Under the pieces are notes generated by a model that was given only the letters and a program-made list of their open reading frames with translations, ran no database searches and was not told the DNA's origin. Positions 45,560 through 58,217 of a DNA stretch of 64,000 bases are shown here, piece after piece. The DNA is from Amblyomma americanum. Its lineage: Eukaryota > Arthropoda > Arachnida > Ixodida > Ixodidae. The stretch covers positions 113,399,223-113,463,222 of the forward strand of contig NC_135498.1 in NCBI RefSeq assembly GCF_052857255.1, in the 5' to 3' direction. Every line of letters starts with the position of its first letter. Position 1 is the stretch's first letter. Both the position numbers and the translations under genes were made by a program.

Positions 45560-45842
45560 ACCACGGTGATGAGTGGCTAGAGCGCTCGGCTACTGATACG
45601 GTGTACCCGGTTTCGAACACGACCGCGGCGGCAGCGTTTCGATGGAGGCGAAACGCAAAGCGCCCGTGTGCTGTGCGATGGCAGTGCTCGTTAAAGATCC
45701 CCAGGTGGTCGAAATTATTCCGGAGCCCTCCACTGCGTGACCTCTTTCTCCTTTTCTTCTCTCACTCCCTCCTTTATCCGTTCCCTTACGGCGCGGTCGG
45801 CCTAAATTTCAGACTGATACTGTGACATTTACTTTCTTCAAT
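45560..45842 (+). mobile_element. Ruka-type SINE, near full length
   Basis: Plus-strand copy with diverged head (GCGACCACGGTGATGAGTGG), GGTTTCGAACACGACCGC, complete body, and a shortened 3' end (GCGCGGTCGGCCTAAATTTC). Confidence 0.85.
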
Positions 45843-45844
45843 AA

Positions 45845-46715
45845 AAGAAAAACAGTTTCCATGATTTCGGTTAGAAGTGCTTTGGCACTAAAAGTAGCCG
45901 CAATAGCGGTGTGGCTGAACGCCCGCCTGCGAAGGCCGCAATAGAAGGAATGCGACGGCCAGTGACAGTCGGATCACACGGCCATGCCTAGCGCCTCCTC
46001 GAGGGCGTTGACTCCTACGGGCTGTCGGCAAAGATTAACGCGACAACATGCAATTCATACTTGCAGAACGTCAGGAAAAACCACGAACGCCGCAATTTTC
46101 GTTATGTCCGGTGCAAGGCAATTCGACGCTCTGGATCCGTGACTTTCGAGTGTTCCTGGCAAGAGACCGAGTGGTGAACTGTCGATATTTTTTACCGATA
46201 CTAAAGAAAGATATAGTTATGAGCTTTCATTTGAAGTGGTATAGATGGCCTAGCTGGGCTGTTCGGTGCATCTGCATACTTTAAAGTGTGGGCACTGCGA
46301 TAACGGATGCGGACTACAAAAGAGGGTAGTGGACGGAAATTTTAAGATTTTTGATGTCTAGAAGTAATTACGTCTGCGAGTTGTAAACGATTAATGAAGG
46401 ACTTGTGCAGAGCACTGAAGGAATTCGAGAAGGAATTCGGGAAGAGAAGGAATTCAATCCTCGTTTATTAGGAACTTCAAACTTCCTGAGAGTTATACTC
46501 CTGGCTGCAATTACATATTTGGAGATGTGCGCAGCAAATACCACTTTGATTATTTTAACGTGCTATTTTGCTCTGCCCTCAAGCGCTGCAAATTTCGGCT
46601 TCATAGCACGCTGACCAAATCCCAGTGCCGAGGAGCGCACGCAGTTCGCCACACACCTTGAACCCACACATATCTACAACAAAATGACATCTGTCTGTTA
46701 TGCATGAATACAGAA
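45845..46715. other. No recognised feature
   Basis: A 78-codon frame at 46,048 has no known motif. Otherwise nothing supported. Confidence 0.45.
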
Positions 46716-46744
46716 AATTTATGAAGAAGGCTCCAATGAATCCT

Positions 46745-47010
46745 CGGTAGGGTGCGGCACGGTATAGTATAATATAATACGATGTGGGATGGTCTGTGAG
46801 GCCTTACAGCCCAGAGCTACGCATACGCTGTTTTGATGGTTCTGTACTAATTTGCGCAACCTGGCGTTATTTACCTTGCCGTGGCTCCGCATAGCACACG
46901 GGCGTCTTTGCATTTAGCCGATATCGAAATTTGGCTTCCGTCGCCGGGAATCCCTTCAGCATACTCGAGCGCATCACGGAACGCCACACCTCTATGCGAC
47001 CGCGGCGGGT
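46745..47010 (-). mobile_element. Decayed tRNA-derived SINE
   Basis: Starts with GGTATAGTATAATATAATACG, followed by GCATAGCACACGGGCGTC, CGATATCGAAATTTGGC and GACCGCGGCGGG. The layout matches the copies at 43,780 and 24,285. Confidence 0.6.
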
Positions 47011-47659
47011 GCTAAATATCGTCGGAACAAGCAGAAAAATCTTTTAATGTGTTCACGCTGCAACATAGAACCGTTAGCATTAAAATGCAGAAATGAATTA
47101 TTGGATTTTAGTTAACCAGCTCAAAGCAAAAGCTGATGGCATTAACGAGAGGGAAGCCTGGAGCGGAAGCACATTCTGACATTACACACGCAACTTTCAG
47201 GTTGGCGTCTCACACGCCCGTTTTGGCGCCTATAGGCTCATGCCCACACTGAGCCATAGGTGTAAGGTGTCCGGTTCGATCACATTGCCGGCACACTTCA
47301 CGGACTCCAGGGCTCGCTTGCAGGAAGAAAATAGTATAGTTTCCCGTGTTGTCTTAACACAGTGTAAACCCTCCGTTGGTTTTGATGAAAGGAAAGGCAC
47401 ATGAGCGGCTCCCTGGGTCAATGGACACGTCAGGCTTTGAGGTACTTGCCAGTGGTATCCACCTAGAAAAACTCCCTACGCGTCACACCGCTGCGTTGTT
47501 CCCCCTTAATTGCTTCTACTAAATGGACTGCAGAAAAACTCTTACCAGTTTCTCGGTAGAAAATGCGCGCAACACTAGAGGCATTTCTAAGAACCTCGTA
47601 CACTAAGCATGCGACGCGTTCCTTACCTGAAAGCGCCCATGTAACTCGGACAACTGCAG

Positions 47660-48080
47660 GTGCGAAGCCCTCGTGGTGTCCTCGGAATCCCCATAGGACG
47701 CTCCCAGAGGTGCGTGCTGCGGAGGCTGCCCCATCTCGCTGAGTTGCGTCCTCTCAAGGACATTCAGGCGCTGGAAGCCCGGGCGCTGCTCCCACTGTGC
47801 GAAGCGTGTGCCGGCCCCGGAGGTTTCCATGTCGGAGCTCCAGGTACTCGCCGTTGTTTCGCAGCTGCGTAAAGGGCTCCCACCGTCCTCGGTGCTGAAC
47901 GCTGGCATGACCCGGTGCGCTCGAGTGCGCTTCCACCTGAGCCCGAGCACGGTAGGGTTGCCTCGGAAGCCTAAAGAGCGGTTGCCCTCGTTCGATGTAC
48001 TTCAGCAGCGTTTCTGCTGCTCGCAGCGTCCGATGGCGCACGTGCCACGTTCGGAATACCTCGTGCTGCGTCGGGCGTGA
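47660..48080 (+). pseudogene. Uncharacterised protein-like module, 47-kb copy
   Basis: Plus strand, first frame (47,660-47,872): RCVLRRLPHLAELRPL, KDIQALEARALLPLCEACAG. Second frame (47,808-48,080): MSELQVLAVVSQLRKGLPPS, then GLPRKPKERLPSFDVLQQRF and a stop. Both parts align with A, B and the 34-kb copy, again in two frames. This copy lacks the stop in GTAGCTCC that the others share. Confidence 0.45.
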
Positions 48081-48196
48081 AGGTGCTGCTGCTGCTGCTG
48101 ATGATGATGTCCTCAGGCTTAATCACTAATCTCCACCTAGTGGAGATCAGTGGTCTTAATGGCGCATACCTGCTGTGGGGAATTGTTGTTGTTGTA

Positions 48197-48400
48197 GGCA
48201 AAACGATAAGGCGCCCGTGTGCTTTGCGATATTAGTGCACGTTAAAGATCCCCAGGTGGTCGAAATTATTCCGGAGCCCTCCACTACGGCACCTCTTTTT
48301 TGCTCTCTTCTTTCACTCCCTCCTTTATCCCTTCCCTTACGGCACGGTTCAGATGTCGACCGAGTTTTGAGGCAGATTGTGCGCCATTTCCTTTCCACTA
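48197..48400 (+). mobile_element. Ruka-type SINE, 5'-truncated
   Basis: Starts GGCAAAACGATAAGGCGCCCG, complete body and 3' end. The head is replaced by (GTT)n. Confidence 0.85.
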
Positions 48401-48409
48401 AAAACAATT

Positions 48410-49035
48410 ATATCATTATTGTTGTTATTGACTATAGCACACTTTAAACAATTCCAACGTCTTCATTACGTGAGCAATTAGCGGCTCTTGGCTGAAGCGG
48501 ATTTTCAAACCCTCGCGTTTACTTGGAGTGAGCGAATGTGCACTCAAAGGCAATGTGAGGTGTCCATGGCCTCATTGCGCTGCAGAATACCGCAACTTAT
48601 TCTTCGTTTACGTCTATCGGGATTCTCTCTGACCAAATTCTGAGTCTTGTAGTTAAACTGAGTTCATAAATCACTTTATGCCGTTTTTAGCCGGCGGTTC
48701 CCTTCTTTCCGTAGAATTTACTTGGAGGTACCCCTAGCTCGATTAGGACTTCATCTGTCTATTCCCATCCCCCTCCCCGACGGGGCTAGCGCCAGGGAAT
48801 AAGCCCCGAAATCAGTGTGCGGTTATATTCGCGACTATGTAATTGGTTCAGGTAGATTTCTCTGCTATGATAAGAGTTCATTGCTTTTTAATTCCCGTTT
48901 TATTTTTCTATTTTTTATACAAATCCCAGTCTAGAACACAAAGTTATTCAATTACTTCACTTCTTGCCCATGAGTGCGTTTCTATCAGCAATGCAAGCTG
49001 GCCAATGCCCCGACGTGAGTATGTGCCATTAAGCC
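48410..49035. other. No recognised feature
   Basis: No supported gene or repeat. Confidence 0.5.
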
Positions 49036-49047
49036 TGAAGTCATCAT

Positions 49048-49216
49048 CCTCAATAATTTCGACCACTTGGAGAGATTTAACTCGCACGGACATCGAACAG
49101 CACATGCGCGCCTTTTGAGCTTCGCCTCCATCAAAAACCACTGCGGTCGGGTTCGAACACGGTTACTCCGGCTCAGTAGACGAGCGACTTAACCAGTGAG
49201 CCACCGCAGCGGGTGA
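49048..49216 (-). mobile_element. Ruka-type SINE, 3'-truncated
   Basis: Minus-strand copy with B box (GGTTCGAACACGG in plus view) and head GAGCCACCGCAGCGGG. It starts inside the body at AATAATTTCGACCACTTGG. Confidence 0.8.
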
Positions 49217-49254
49217 GTCAACGATAGAAATCTTAATGGAATGAAATGAGGAAT

Positions 49255-49405
49255 CTCCCCGTCCAGCTCTTTCCAACTTCTTAAATGAATGATTGGTCGT
49301 CCGGGAAGAGCAACTTGGGCCGCGTAAGGCCCTCCGCTGGTAGCACCTGCCATAGCAGGACAGTCGCACATTGCTTAACCGCTGGGACACTGCGCCGGGA
49401 GGGGC
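49255..49405. other. Possible decayed SINE
   Basis: GGACAGTCGCACATTGCTTAACCGCTGGGACAC at the right resembles a decayed minus-strand tRNA-like head. Weak. Confidence 0.25.
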
Positions 49406-51511
49406 ATGAGGGCTTCCAGAGCTCTATGAGTGTAATGTAGAGAACTACATTCTGCATATATGGGAATTAACCCATTACGCTATCATGTATTACCAAGTTG
49501 ATCAATTCCGTTCCCATTGCCAGTCGAAATCACACCTACCTTCTGGAATAAACAGAACAGCTTTGGATTTAATAAATTAAGGATATGATTTTCCTATATA
49601 TTTACACTAAAGCGTGGTGGAGAAAATATCACTGTAGCTTTTGATAAAACGGTTTACAGGCTGTGGAAAAGTTTCCAATTAAGTTCTTGTTCTTGATTTG
49701 GCGACCGCTTTATATAGTATTTATTTCAATACGAGGGCATGCAATGTCATGGCACTTCATCAGTGCGAGCAGGAAATGGAAGGTCAACACATTGCCGTCG
49801 TGAGCTTTCCCTGAGCAAATTGTGGAGGCGCAGATGAAACGAATCGAAATGAAGTGATGATAACGGCGAAGATGTAAGATCAGGATTCTTGTGCGGACAA
49901 GAATCTTGAGACCCACGATGCAAGAGGCGCATGGCTGGCGCTGCACTCCTGCGAATGTGCAGCATAACAAAATGCGTTAACTAGCCCCGAAAAACGAAAA
50001 TTAAGCTATAGGTGAAATATCTTACGATGCGTTAATGTGTAAGCGCCCAGAAAGCTCGCCTATGAAGCTGCATCTTGTGGAAAATTAGTCATATCACACC
50101 TTCCTAAAGCCCCCTTCAATCTACGCCGAAGGCAGTTTTAATGGGCTGCTTATCACAAATCCTGCGTTTTTGTAAAGATGTGAAAATGCCAAACGCTCAA
50201 GCAAACGCTAGTTCTAATATTGCGCAAATGTGAGAGCTCATGAAATACAATAGCGGTTAAGAACGACTCAAGTGAGTGAACCTGGATTGTTTGAGGATTT
50301 GCGAAAGTCGAAAAGACGTATTCTGCGGAAAAGACCAGCTTTAAACAATGGACAGTATAAACGTAGCGGAGACGTAATATTGTAGACGTACACGGGTTCC
50401 GGTAAGCCGGTATATGTCTACGATAATACGTCTCCGGTATGCTTAATGTATCTAATAAGTCGAATTGCCACAACTTGCCTTTAGGCACATGTCACGAAAG
50501 GCCTAGGCATGTGGGTCGATACCTGTTAGTCGTGCGTGTGGTGTCTTGTTGTCTGTTAGAAGCACGTGGAAGTTCAGAGCAGGCACCTATCTTCGTTTCT
50601 TGTTTGTTCTTTGAAATTATGGAAAGAGGTTTAGCAGCGAAGGGTTTACCGTATTTTTTAATGCAAAAATTAGAAAGAGTATACTTGTTCGGTTGCTTTC
50701 AAACATTATTTTAATGTTTCTATTGTGACTGCTCATACAAGGTGTGCCGAAGGTACTTTTGTCGCAACCGAGGTCTAAAAGATGGCCTGGTTGCCACATA
50801 TAAGAGTATATTTCAGTTTCTACGCCCCAGCACAGAAGTGGTCGGAGACTTCGAGGCGGTAAGTTAACAGTGAGCTGATGATGGTAAGCGCTGACAGATA
50901 CATTGCAAACACGACTGGGGAACAATGACATCGATTTGCCTTGCATGCAGTGAACTTCGCCTCAGTTGAGAACCAATGGTTAAATGTAGACTATTTGCTT
51001 ATGCTAACAGTCGTATTGTTCAAATGATGTCCATACTTGGTACTTCTTGGCCAACGAAGCAGCGTGGAAAGTACACATACTACTATTTAGGCCATACCTT
51101 ATTTGTTCAGTATCGCAGATCATAGTCCGAGCTGCGCCGGCAACCAGTGACGGCCGTTATCCGGGCAATAATAGTGTCCGAAGTGGCTTGCGTGTTTAGA
51201 GCCGCTTTGGCTACAAAGGACGTGCTCGCCGCAAGTCTTGTAGCCGTGGCTATTGTGTGATCCGCAGTTCCGGTGCCGGCACGGACGAGCTTCTTTATAC
51301 GTGGGAGACATAATTAAGTAGGTTTCTTCAGTTGAGAATGAGGGGCCGGTTTCATATAATCAAATTTAGGTGGAAAACTTCGTGGGTCACACTTGCTGTC
51401 CAGGAAACCTGCTGTGCACTCCGACGATCTTGGTCTGTTTGGTGGTAGCGTATTCAGTGTGAGACCGTGGAGGTGAGTGTTGGTCGTTGCCTTATGCAAG
51501 TGCTGTGACAA

Positions 51512-51582
51512 CGCCTCCTTTATAAAACTTTATAAAGTTTATAAAGTATTATAAATTCTTATAAAGTTTTATAAAGGAGGCG
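51512..51582. repeat. 71-bp palindrome with perfect 24-bp arms
   Basis: Arms at 51,512-51,535 and 51,559-51,582 are exact reverse complements, beginning CGCCTCC and ending GGAGGCG, with a 23-bp AT-rich loop built from TTTATAAA-like units. The matching place in copy C (about 37,275) has no such sequence, so this is an insertion or a snap-back expansion in D. It could fold as a cruciform or an RNA hairpin. Confidence 0.9.
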
Positions 51583-52112
51583 CTGGCTGAGAATGTGTCA
51601 GTAGATTCAGCACAAGCAAGTGGTTGGTGGAGAATAACGCTTCGAATCGGATAGTACCGTATTGAATTCTAACATTTAGTTCAATAAGTGGGATATCTAA
51701 AATACATTGTGTTGGCTTGGATAATCTTTTCTTAAGGGGCACAAGATAAAAGAGGGAAAGATGGCGAACCTGTCGTTTAACCTGAATAGAGCGTCCGAAA
51801 AGCAGAAAAATTTACGCTATATTCACCTACGGGAAACGCGTTCCAAGCAAGGCTGAAAACTATAGGTGATCGCAGAATATGCTCGTCGAAGTGCATAAGT
51901 TATACAAACTATTTACACAATAAGAAATGTGGCGGTTCTTTCTGAAATCCAGTGGACTATCCTCACGTAAGTGCACGAGCAGTAGCTGGAGGACACTGAA
52001 ATGCTTACAGAACCTTCCTCGCAGTTTGGAATTTTAGCCATGCCATTGTGAAGGCTTCCCAGTTTTTCTCAGTGCGTTTTTAGCCACCGCACTCCCCGGG
52101 TTTGGTTGACTC

Positions 52113-52499
<387 letters not shown>

Positions 52500-52644
52500 G
52501 ACTGAGTAGAAAGTGTAACTGGCTCACTTGGTCGGTGTACACCTCAGTCGCAAAATAACTTGGCGGCGCGTTCACCATTATTTTAGCCAGTTATGCGCCT
52601 TTTTATTACTTGAAACCACCGGAAGGTTTATTTTGAAAGTTTGT

Positions 52645-52884
52645 TTTTGACGAAAGGAAATGATTGTTTTTTTGGCGGGAGGGGGAAGGAAATGGCGCAG
52701 TATCTGTCTCACATCTCGACGGACACCTGAACCGCGCCGTTAGAGAAGTAATAAAGGAAGGACTGAGAGAAGAAAGGAAGGAAGATGCCGTTGTGGAGGG
52801 CTCCGGAATAATTTCGACCACCTGGGGATTTTTAACGTGCACTGACATCGCACATCACACGGGCGCCTTTGCGTTTCGCCGCCG
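52645..52884 (-). mobile_element. Ruka-type SINE, 5'-truncated
   Basis: Minus-strand copy with complete 3' part and body, ending at GCGTTTCGCC before the head. Confidence 0.85.
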
Positions 52885-52918
52885 TGTACGCTGCGATGTC
52901 AGTGCACGTTAAAGGAAA
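52885..52918 (+). mobile_element. Ruka fragment at a fold-back junction
   Basis: CTGCGATGTCAGTGCACGTTAAAG is a short plus-strand body fragment joined through AAAGGAAA to the minus-strand copy that follows. Confidence 0.7.
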
Positions 52919-53990
52919 TGGCGCAGTAATTCTCATCTCGGTGGACACCCGGACCGCGCTGTAGTGGGAAGAGGGGATAGAGAGATGGAGAAGTTGCGTT
53001 TGACATTCTTTGAATCACTGACAATCAAGTCAGCGTCAGTATTGGCTATGACCAAGACTATGGCCGCTGCGTCTGCTTGATCCGAGTACTTGACAGAGAT
53101 CGAGGCCGCAGCGATGCGCTCGCTTCTTCTTGCCATGAATTTGGATGCGGAGATGGCGAAGGCCCCTTGATTGAAATTATAATCGGCTGCATTGGTGTAT
53201 ACTGCTGTAGTACGATTGAGGTACTTTCTGTGGAGAGCACACGCTCTGGCTCGTCTTCTGCGATCGTGGAAGCCCGGTAGCATATTTTTGGGGAGCATTT
53301 TGATAAGTAGTTTGTCCCGCACTCCTCGTTGTAGAGGGCACGCTTGGTTAGACATGGGATCAGAGTCTCTCTTCCCGCTGTAGTGTTGGCCAATCTTTGA
53401 ATTTACGTCGCCTTGTGCTCAGTGATGAGCTCTTCAACAATGTTGTGTATACCCAATGATATAAATTTTTCCGTGGGTATGTATCTAGAAAGCCCTAGAC
53501 CAGCTTTATAAGCTTGTCTGAGTAACCTGTTTAATGTCTCGACGCCCACCTCAAATAGTTTGTGGTATGGTAGAGAGTAGGTGAATCTGCTAATGACGAA
53601 TGCATGCAGAAGTCGAGAGATGTCTGCCTCCTTCATAACCTCTGTTTTTAGCGGCGATTCTTCTTATGAGCCTGACTATCTGGTTGACCGTTGTTCCCAG
53701 ACGGTTGATTGTAATGTTGCTCTTTCCATTATTTTGAATGAAGAGATCTAGTGCGCGTATGATTTTGGAAGGGAGGATGGTGAGAGCTAAAAAAGAGAAA
53801 GAGGTGCCGTAGTGGAGGGTTCCGTTGTAGTTTCGACCATCTGGAGATTTCTGACGTGCACTGATATCTCGCAGCACAGGGTAGCCTTTTGAGTTTCGCC
53901 TCCATCGAAACGAGGCCACCGCGGTCAGGTTCGAACCCGGGAACTAAGGCTCAGTAGCCGAGCGCCCTTACCGCTGAGCCACCACACATT
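52918..53990 (-). mobile_element. Ruka-type SINE split by a LINE
   Basis: 3' part 52,918-52,970, body and head 53,765-53,990. Paralogous to 38,103-38,915. Confidence 0.85.
52971..53762 (-). mobile_element. LINE fragment: RT thumb to RNase H
   Basis: Minus strand from 53,762: RALDLFIQNNGKSNITINRL; DISRLLHAFVISRFTYSLPY; TEKFISLGIHNIVEELITEH; then RNase H with TAVYTNAADYNFNQGAFAIS (first catalytic Asp changed to Asn), DQADAAAIVLVIAN and DLIVSDSKNVKRNFS. The end near 52,971 is within RNase H, so the 3' end is lost. Edges GGAAGAGGGGAT / GGAAGGGAGGAT may be an imperfect TSD. Copy C is uninterrupted here. Confidence 0.82.
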
Positions 53991-54344
53991 GTCGATATTG
54001 GAAAAAAGAAAGGCGCATAACTCGCTCCCCGGCTCATTGAACACCTAAATCTCGCTTTGAAGTACATGGCGCTGGTGTCTATATGCAAAAAACATTGCTT
54101 TTTAAGGATATTTTATACTCATTGTTGCGGCATCGTAGCCTGTGCTGGTGACTGGGAGAGATAGCCACGTCTAAATCGCACGCGGTGTCTGGTTTCAAAG
54201 TGCGAATAGATAACATTGCTGCGGACGGGTCCTCTCCCGCTTCTGCAGGATAATGACGTGAACGCGCCAGGGAGACTGCACTGAGCCAGCATGGCACGGC
54301 GTAGTTTTTGCTTCCGCCACGCGAATCCGACGCCCGTCACTCCG

Positions 54345-54659
54345 CTTAATAATAATAATTGGTTTTTGGCGGAAAGGAAATGGCGCAGTATCTGTCTCAT
54401 ATATCGTTGGACACCTGAAGCGCGCCGTAAGGGAAGGGATAAAGGAGGGAGTGAAAGAAGAGCGGAACAAATAGGTCCGTAGTGGAGGGCTCCGGAATAA
54501 TTTCGACCACCTGGGGATCTTTAACGTGCACTGACATCGCACAGCACACGGGCGCCTTAGCGTTTTTCCTCCATAAAAACGGAGCCGCCGCGGTCGGGTT
54601 CGAACCCGGGAACTCCGGATCAGTAGTCGAGCGCCCTAACCACTGAGCCACCGCGGCGG
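54345..54659 (-). mobile_element. Ruka-type SINE, full length
   Basis: Intact minus-strand copy with (ATT)n tail, B box and head; close to the copies at 4,389 and 30,011, suggesting a young subfamily. Confidence 0.92.
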
Positions 54660-54669
54660 GGTTCCAGTG

Positions 54670-54941
54670 TAGAAAATGAAAATTGGCTTTTGGGGAAAGG
54701 ACATGCCGCAGTATCGGTCTCGCATATCAGCGGATACTTGAACCGCGCCGTAAGGGAAGGAATAAAGGAGGGAGTGAAATAATAAATTAAGAAAGAGGCG
54801 GCGTAGTGGAGGGCTCCGGAATAATTTTGACCCCCTAGGGATCTTTAACACGCACTGACATCGCACAGCACGTGGGCAGCCTTTGAGTTTCGCCTCCATC
54901 GAAACGCGGCCACAGCGGTGGGGTTCGAACCCGGGAGCATA
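54670..54941 (-). mobile_element. Ruka-type SINE, lacking the A-box end
   Basis: Minus-strand copy ending right after the B box (GGGTTCGAACCCGGGAG). Its left flank GGTTCCAGTG (54,660-54,669) is repeated at 55,249-55,258. Confidence 0.88.
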
Positions 54942-55248
54942 ATTGGTTTTTTGGGGAAAGGAAATGGCGCAGTACCTGTCCCGTATATCGTTGGACACCT
55001 GAACCGCGCCGTAAGGGAAGGAATAAGGAAGGGATTGAAAGAAGAAAGGAAGAAGGCGGTGCCGTAATGGAGGGCTCCGGAATAATTTCGACCACCTGGG
55101 GATCTTTAACGTGCACTGACATCGCACAGCACACGGGCGCCTTAGCGTTTTTCCTCCATAAAAACGCAGCCGCCGCGGTCGGGTTCCAACCCGGGAACAC
55201 CAGATCAGCAGCCGAGCGCCCTACCTACTGAGCCACCGCGGCGGGTCT
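54942..55248 (-). mobile_element. Ruka-type SINE, full length
   Basis: Intact minus-strand copy directly after the truncated one; B box slightly changed (GGGTTCCAACCCGGG). Confidence 0.9.
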
Positions 55249-55757
55249 GGTTCCAGTGGTGCAATTGTGATTTGCTGGAGCAAATACGTTTATGCGAACC
55301 GAACGCGATGCGAGAATTCGCAAGCAGGATCGCAGGGTCGTTATGAAAAGTAAGCATTGGCAGGGAGCGGGAAATTGTACCAACGCTTCCTCTCATGATT
55401 ACGAAAAATGGCAATGACACCTATTCTATTAAGTGGGGGGGAGAGATGCAGGAGGCAAGCTGAGGAAAAGTGAGGGATCACGGTATTCCTTCTGCCCTTA
55501 GGGGGTGATGTAGTGAAAGGTACAGTAGCCAAAGCGGTGATAACAAGAAGAATTCCTACCAGTTTACAAAAAATGTTATTTCATTGCATGGAACCTAAAG
55601 CACTTTGCATTCCGTGCAAAACGAAGGAAAGAAAATGCATCGTGCTAGCGCGTTACATACAATTTATTAAAATAAACGTGATATACAAGTATTCCATTAA
55701 CGACTCCCTAAGGAATGCTGCGTCAATCCTGTGGTCGGTCGATAAACTATTCAACCG

Positions 55758-55831
55758 CGGACATCCCCCTCGACATGCCATTTCGCCACGACCAGCAAGA
55801 GCAGCAGGGTGAGCCTTGCTGACATGGTGCC
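55758..55831 (-). other. Short ORF with signal-peptide-like start, copy D
   Basis: Minus strand from CACCATG: MSARLTLLLLLVVAKWHVEG, stop after 24 codons as in copy C. See 39,833. Confidence 0.3.
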
Positions 55832-58076
55832 ATCGCGGGCTTGTGAGAAGACGTCGAAGGAGGAAGGTGGTGATGGAAAGAGTGCACCTGAAAGGGTAAG
55901 AATGACGGAAATGAAGGTGACGGTTGCCGCTCAGAGACTCGCCTTGAATCATGTGTTCATGTGCCATCCCACCTGGCGGGTGGCCCATGGTCAACTGCAC
56001 ATTTCTATTGACGAAACAGTGCACCTGCACAAGAACGAAAGAAGGGGACCCAACACACTGCGCTTTCCTTGCCAGTGTGCAGTTGCGCCGTTTTAACCTT
56101 ATTATGTAATCCCTACTCGCCCATCAGTTTGCGTTAGACAATCCCGCGCATGTGAAGCCTCCGAAAGATGTGTCAGCTGGCACCGGCAGTCAAGGACTAA
56201 GCACTAGAAAAACTATACGAATTCATCTTCACGTGTTAAAGTTAGCAAAGACTCTAAACGAAACGCGACCACGATCGAAACGCTGACAGGAAAAGGGTAA
56301 TATGTCAGATGAGGGGATGAGGGAGGCTGAATGCAATACTATCTGATTTTCAGCCAAAAGACACGAATGCAGCACATGTATTTGACGGAGATGGTATATC
56401 CTTTGGTATGAGGCACCAGGCAGTGATGAGCTCCGAGCTAGGTTGTAACTACGGAGGATTCTTTGGGTCCACTAATGTGTATTAGTTTTGAGGGACCACT
56501 GACAAATATTGGACTCTTAAAATTACATAAAATTTCAGAGCGTTTAAAGAAACCCTTCCTTGCTTCATCCGAGCTTGTATAAAAGTTAATCACCATTTTA
56601 AATGTAATAGTTACTGCAGGTCACTTTTCCAGGATGCTTTCAGCTGGATAATTTGCTTGATTGAGGCACTGTTTGTCTAGCAAGAAGTAAGAATTTCCGG
56701 CCGTCAGCCGGAATGTTAGCTGTGGAGGTTCAGACGGGACACGTAACGATACATGCCCAGAATTTTCTAGCGACCTCATAGGCCAAATTGTCACAAAGAA
56801 AAGATTGTAAACTATGTCCTTAACTAGCCGTTATTATGTCGCATTTATTTGATTCCGTGGAAAACCCCTTCGTTTTGTGCATCTAATGGTGCGCATTGAT
56901 GCGAGAGCTTCTGCTTATTCAATAGACTGAAGTCACTGAACCATCGATTAGGGTGTGTTACGGACTGAACTGCAGGGTAATGAAATTATCAGGGCTGCAG
57001 GTGAAAGTGAGAAGAGCGCACGTAACACAACTTATTTCGCAAAGCTACTGCTCAACAGAACAGCAGTTCGATGATCGACGTTGTGAGCAACATTTTGATC
57101 TCACTGACGTGATGTTCGGTCATATGAAAACAACAGTTTATACCTATCATTGGAATATCATTCTTCTTCCTTGATAAATCATGCGCAAGAAGTTGAAATT
57201 CGTTTCCACGAAATGCCTTGTGCCCACTAAACGCGACTGTTTGAGCATTATTTCCTGCCTTATATGCTACCTATAGTCGGGCTTCAAGCTGGTTTGGTTG
57301 GATGATTTTCGCAGTGATTGGAATCTGAGGAGCGAAAACGTCCAATGCTCAGAGGACAATTCCCCAACCTAGCATGTCCCAATCTCTAGCACTATATATC
57401 CCCCATGTTACGCAGCACGTCGGTCATTGTAGGTGTTATAACCGAACTGCGGAAGGCACTGAGATGTTTAGTTAGGTGGCAACCAACCGCACGGTCACCA
57501 CATAGCTCTCCGTTCACAGTGCACTATGTAGCTCTCCATATAAGCCCAGCGCGGCCCTTTTTTCGCCTACAAAATGCGTGGTAAAACGTCCATTTTCCGC
57601 GCATTTCACCCCAAAGTAGCCAAGAAAAACAAGTAAAAACTTGTACTCTATTGTGCGGACAGACATAAGTGAAACACCCTTTATATCACTGAAATTGCAC
57701 ACTAAAGTTGTTATGCTACCGGTGGTGGTGATCCACGAAGAAGAGATTTTCAGTTAGGTAGCAGACAGTCGCAGAGTGCACCACGTGTCTCGCCATATAG
57801 TCTGCAGTGCATCGAAACTACAGGAGAACCTTTGCCGGTAGCACCTCAGCAACACAGATCGAATGCAGGAGTGGGGGAAAGTTTTAGCGAAAAATTCGCT
57901 TTCAGTGTACGTGCTAAGCTTAGCAATCTTGTAAGAGACAGTGCACAAAAAATGCCAGCAGCACAAGGAGCTCTTGGAACTAAGGATTTTACTGATTATA
58001 GGATATCATGATTTCTTTACCTGCTAGCCAAGCGCAGCCTCAGAAAGCACCAGCGGTCATGGTGAAGGTTGCCTAG

Positions 58077-58217
58077 GACGGCTTCCTTGGATGCGCGCTG
58101 CACGGCCCGCAGCACCTGGCGCAGATGAATGAACTCACGGAGCTCGGGACACCAGAGGCCAGGGCGGGGCGCCGGATATGCAAAGCGCCTGTCGCCCGAG
58201 AAGGACTCTGGGTCTAA
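58077..58217 (+). pseudogene. Uncharacterised module, copy D
   Basis: Plus-strand frame DGFLGCALHGPQHLAQMNEL, TELGTPEARAGRRICKAPVA, REGLWV, stop. A TAG lies just before the first codon shown, within CCTAGGAC, so either an AG acceptor or a broken frame. KAP near the end matches the A/B module. Confidence 0.42.
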
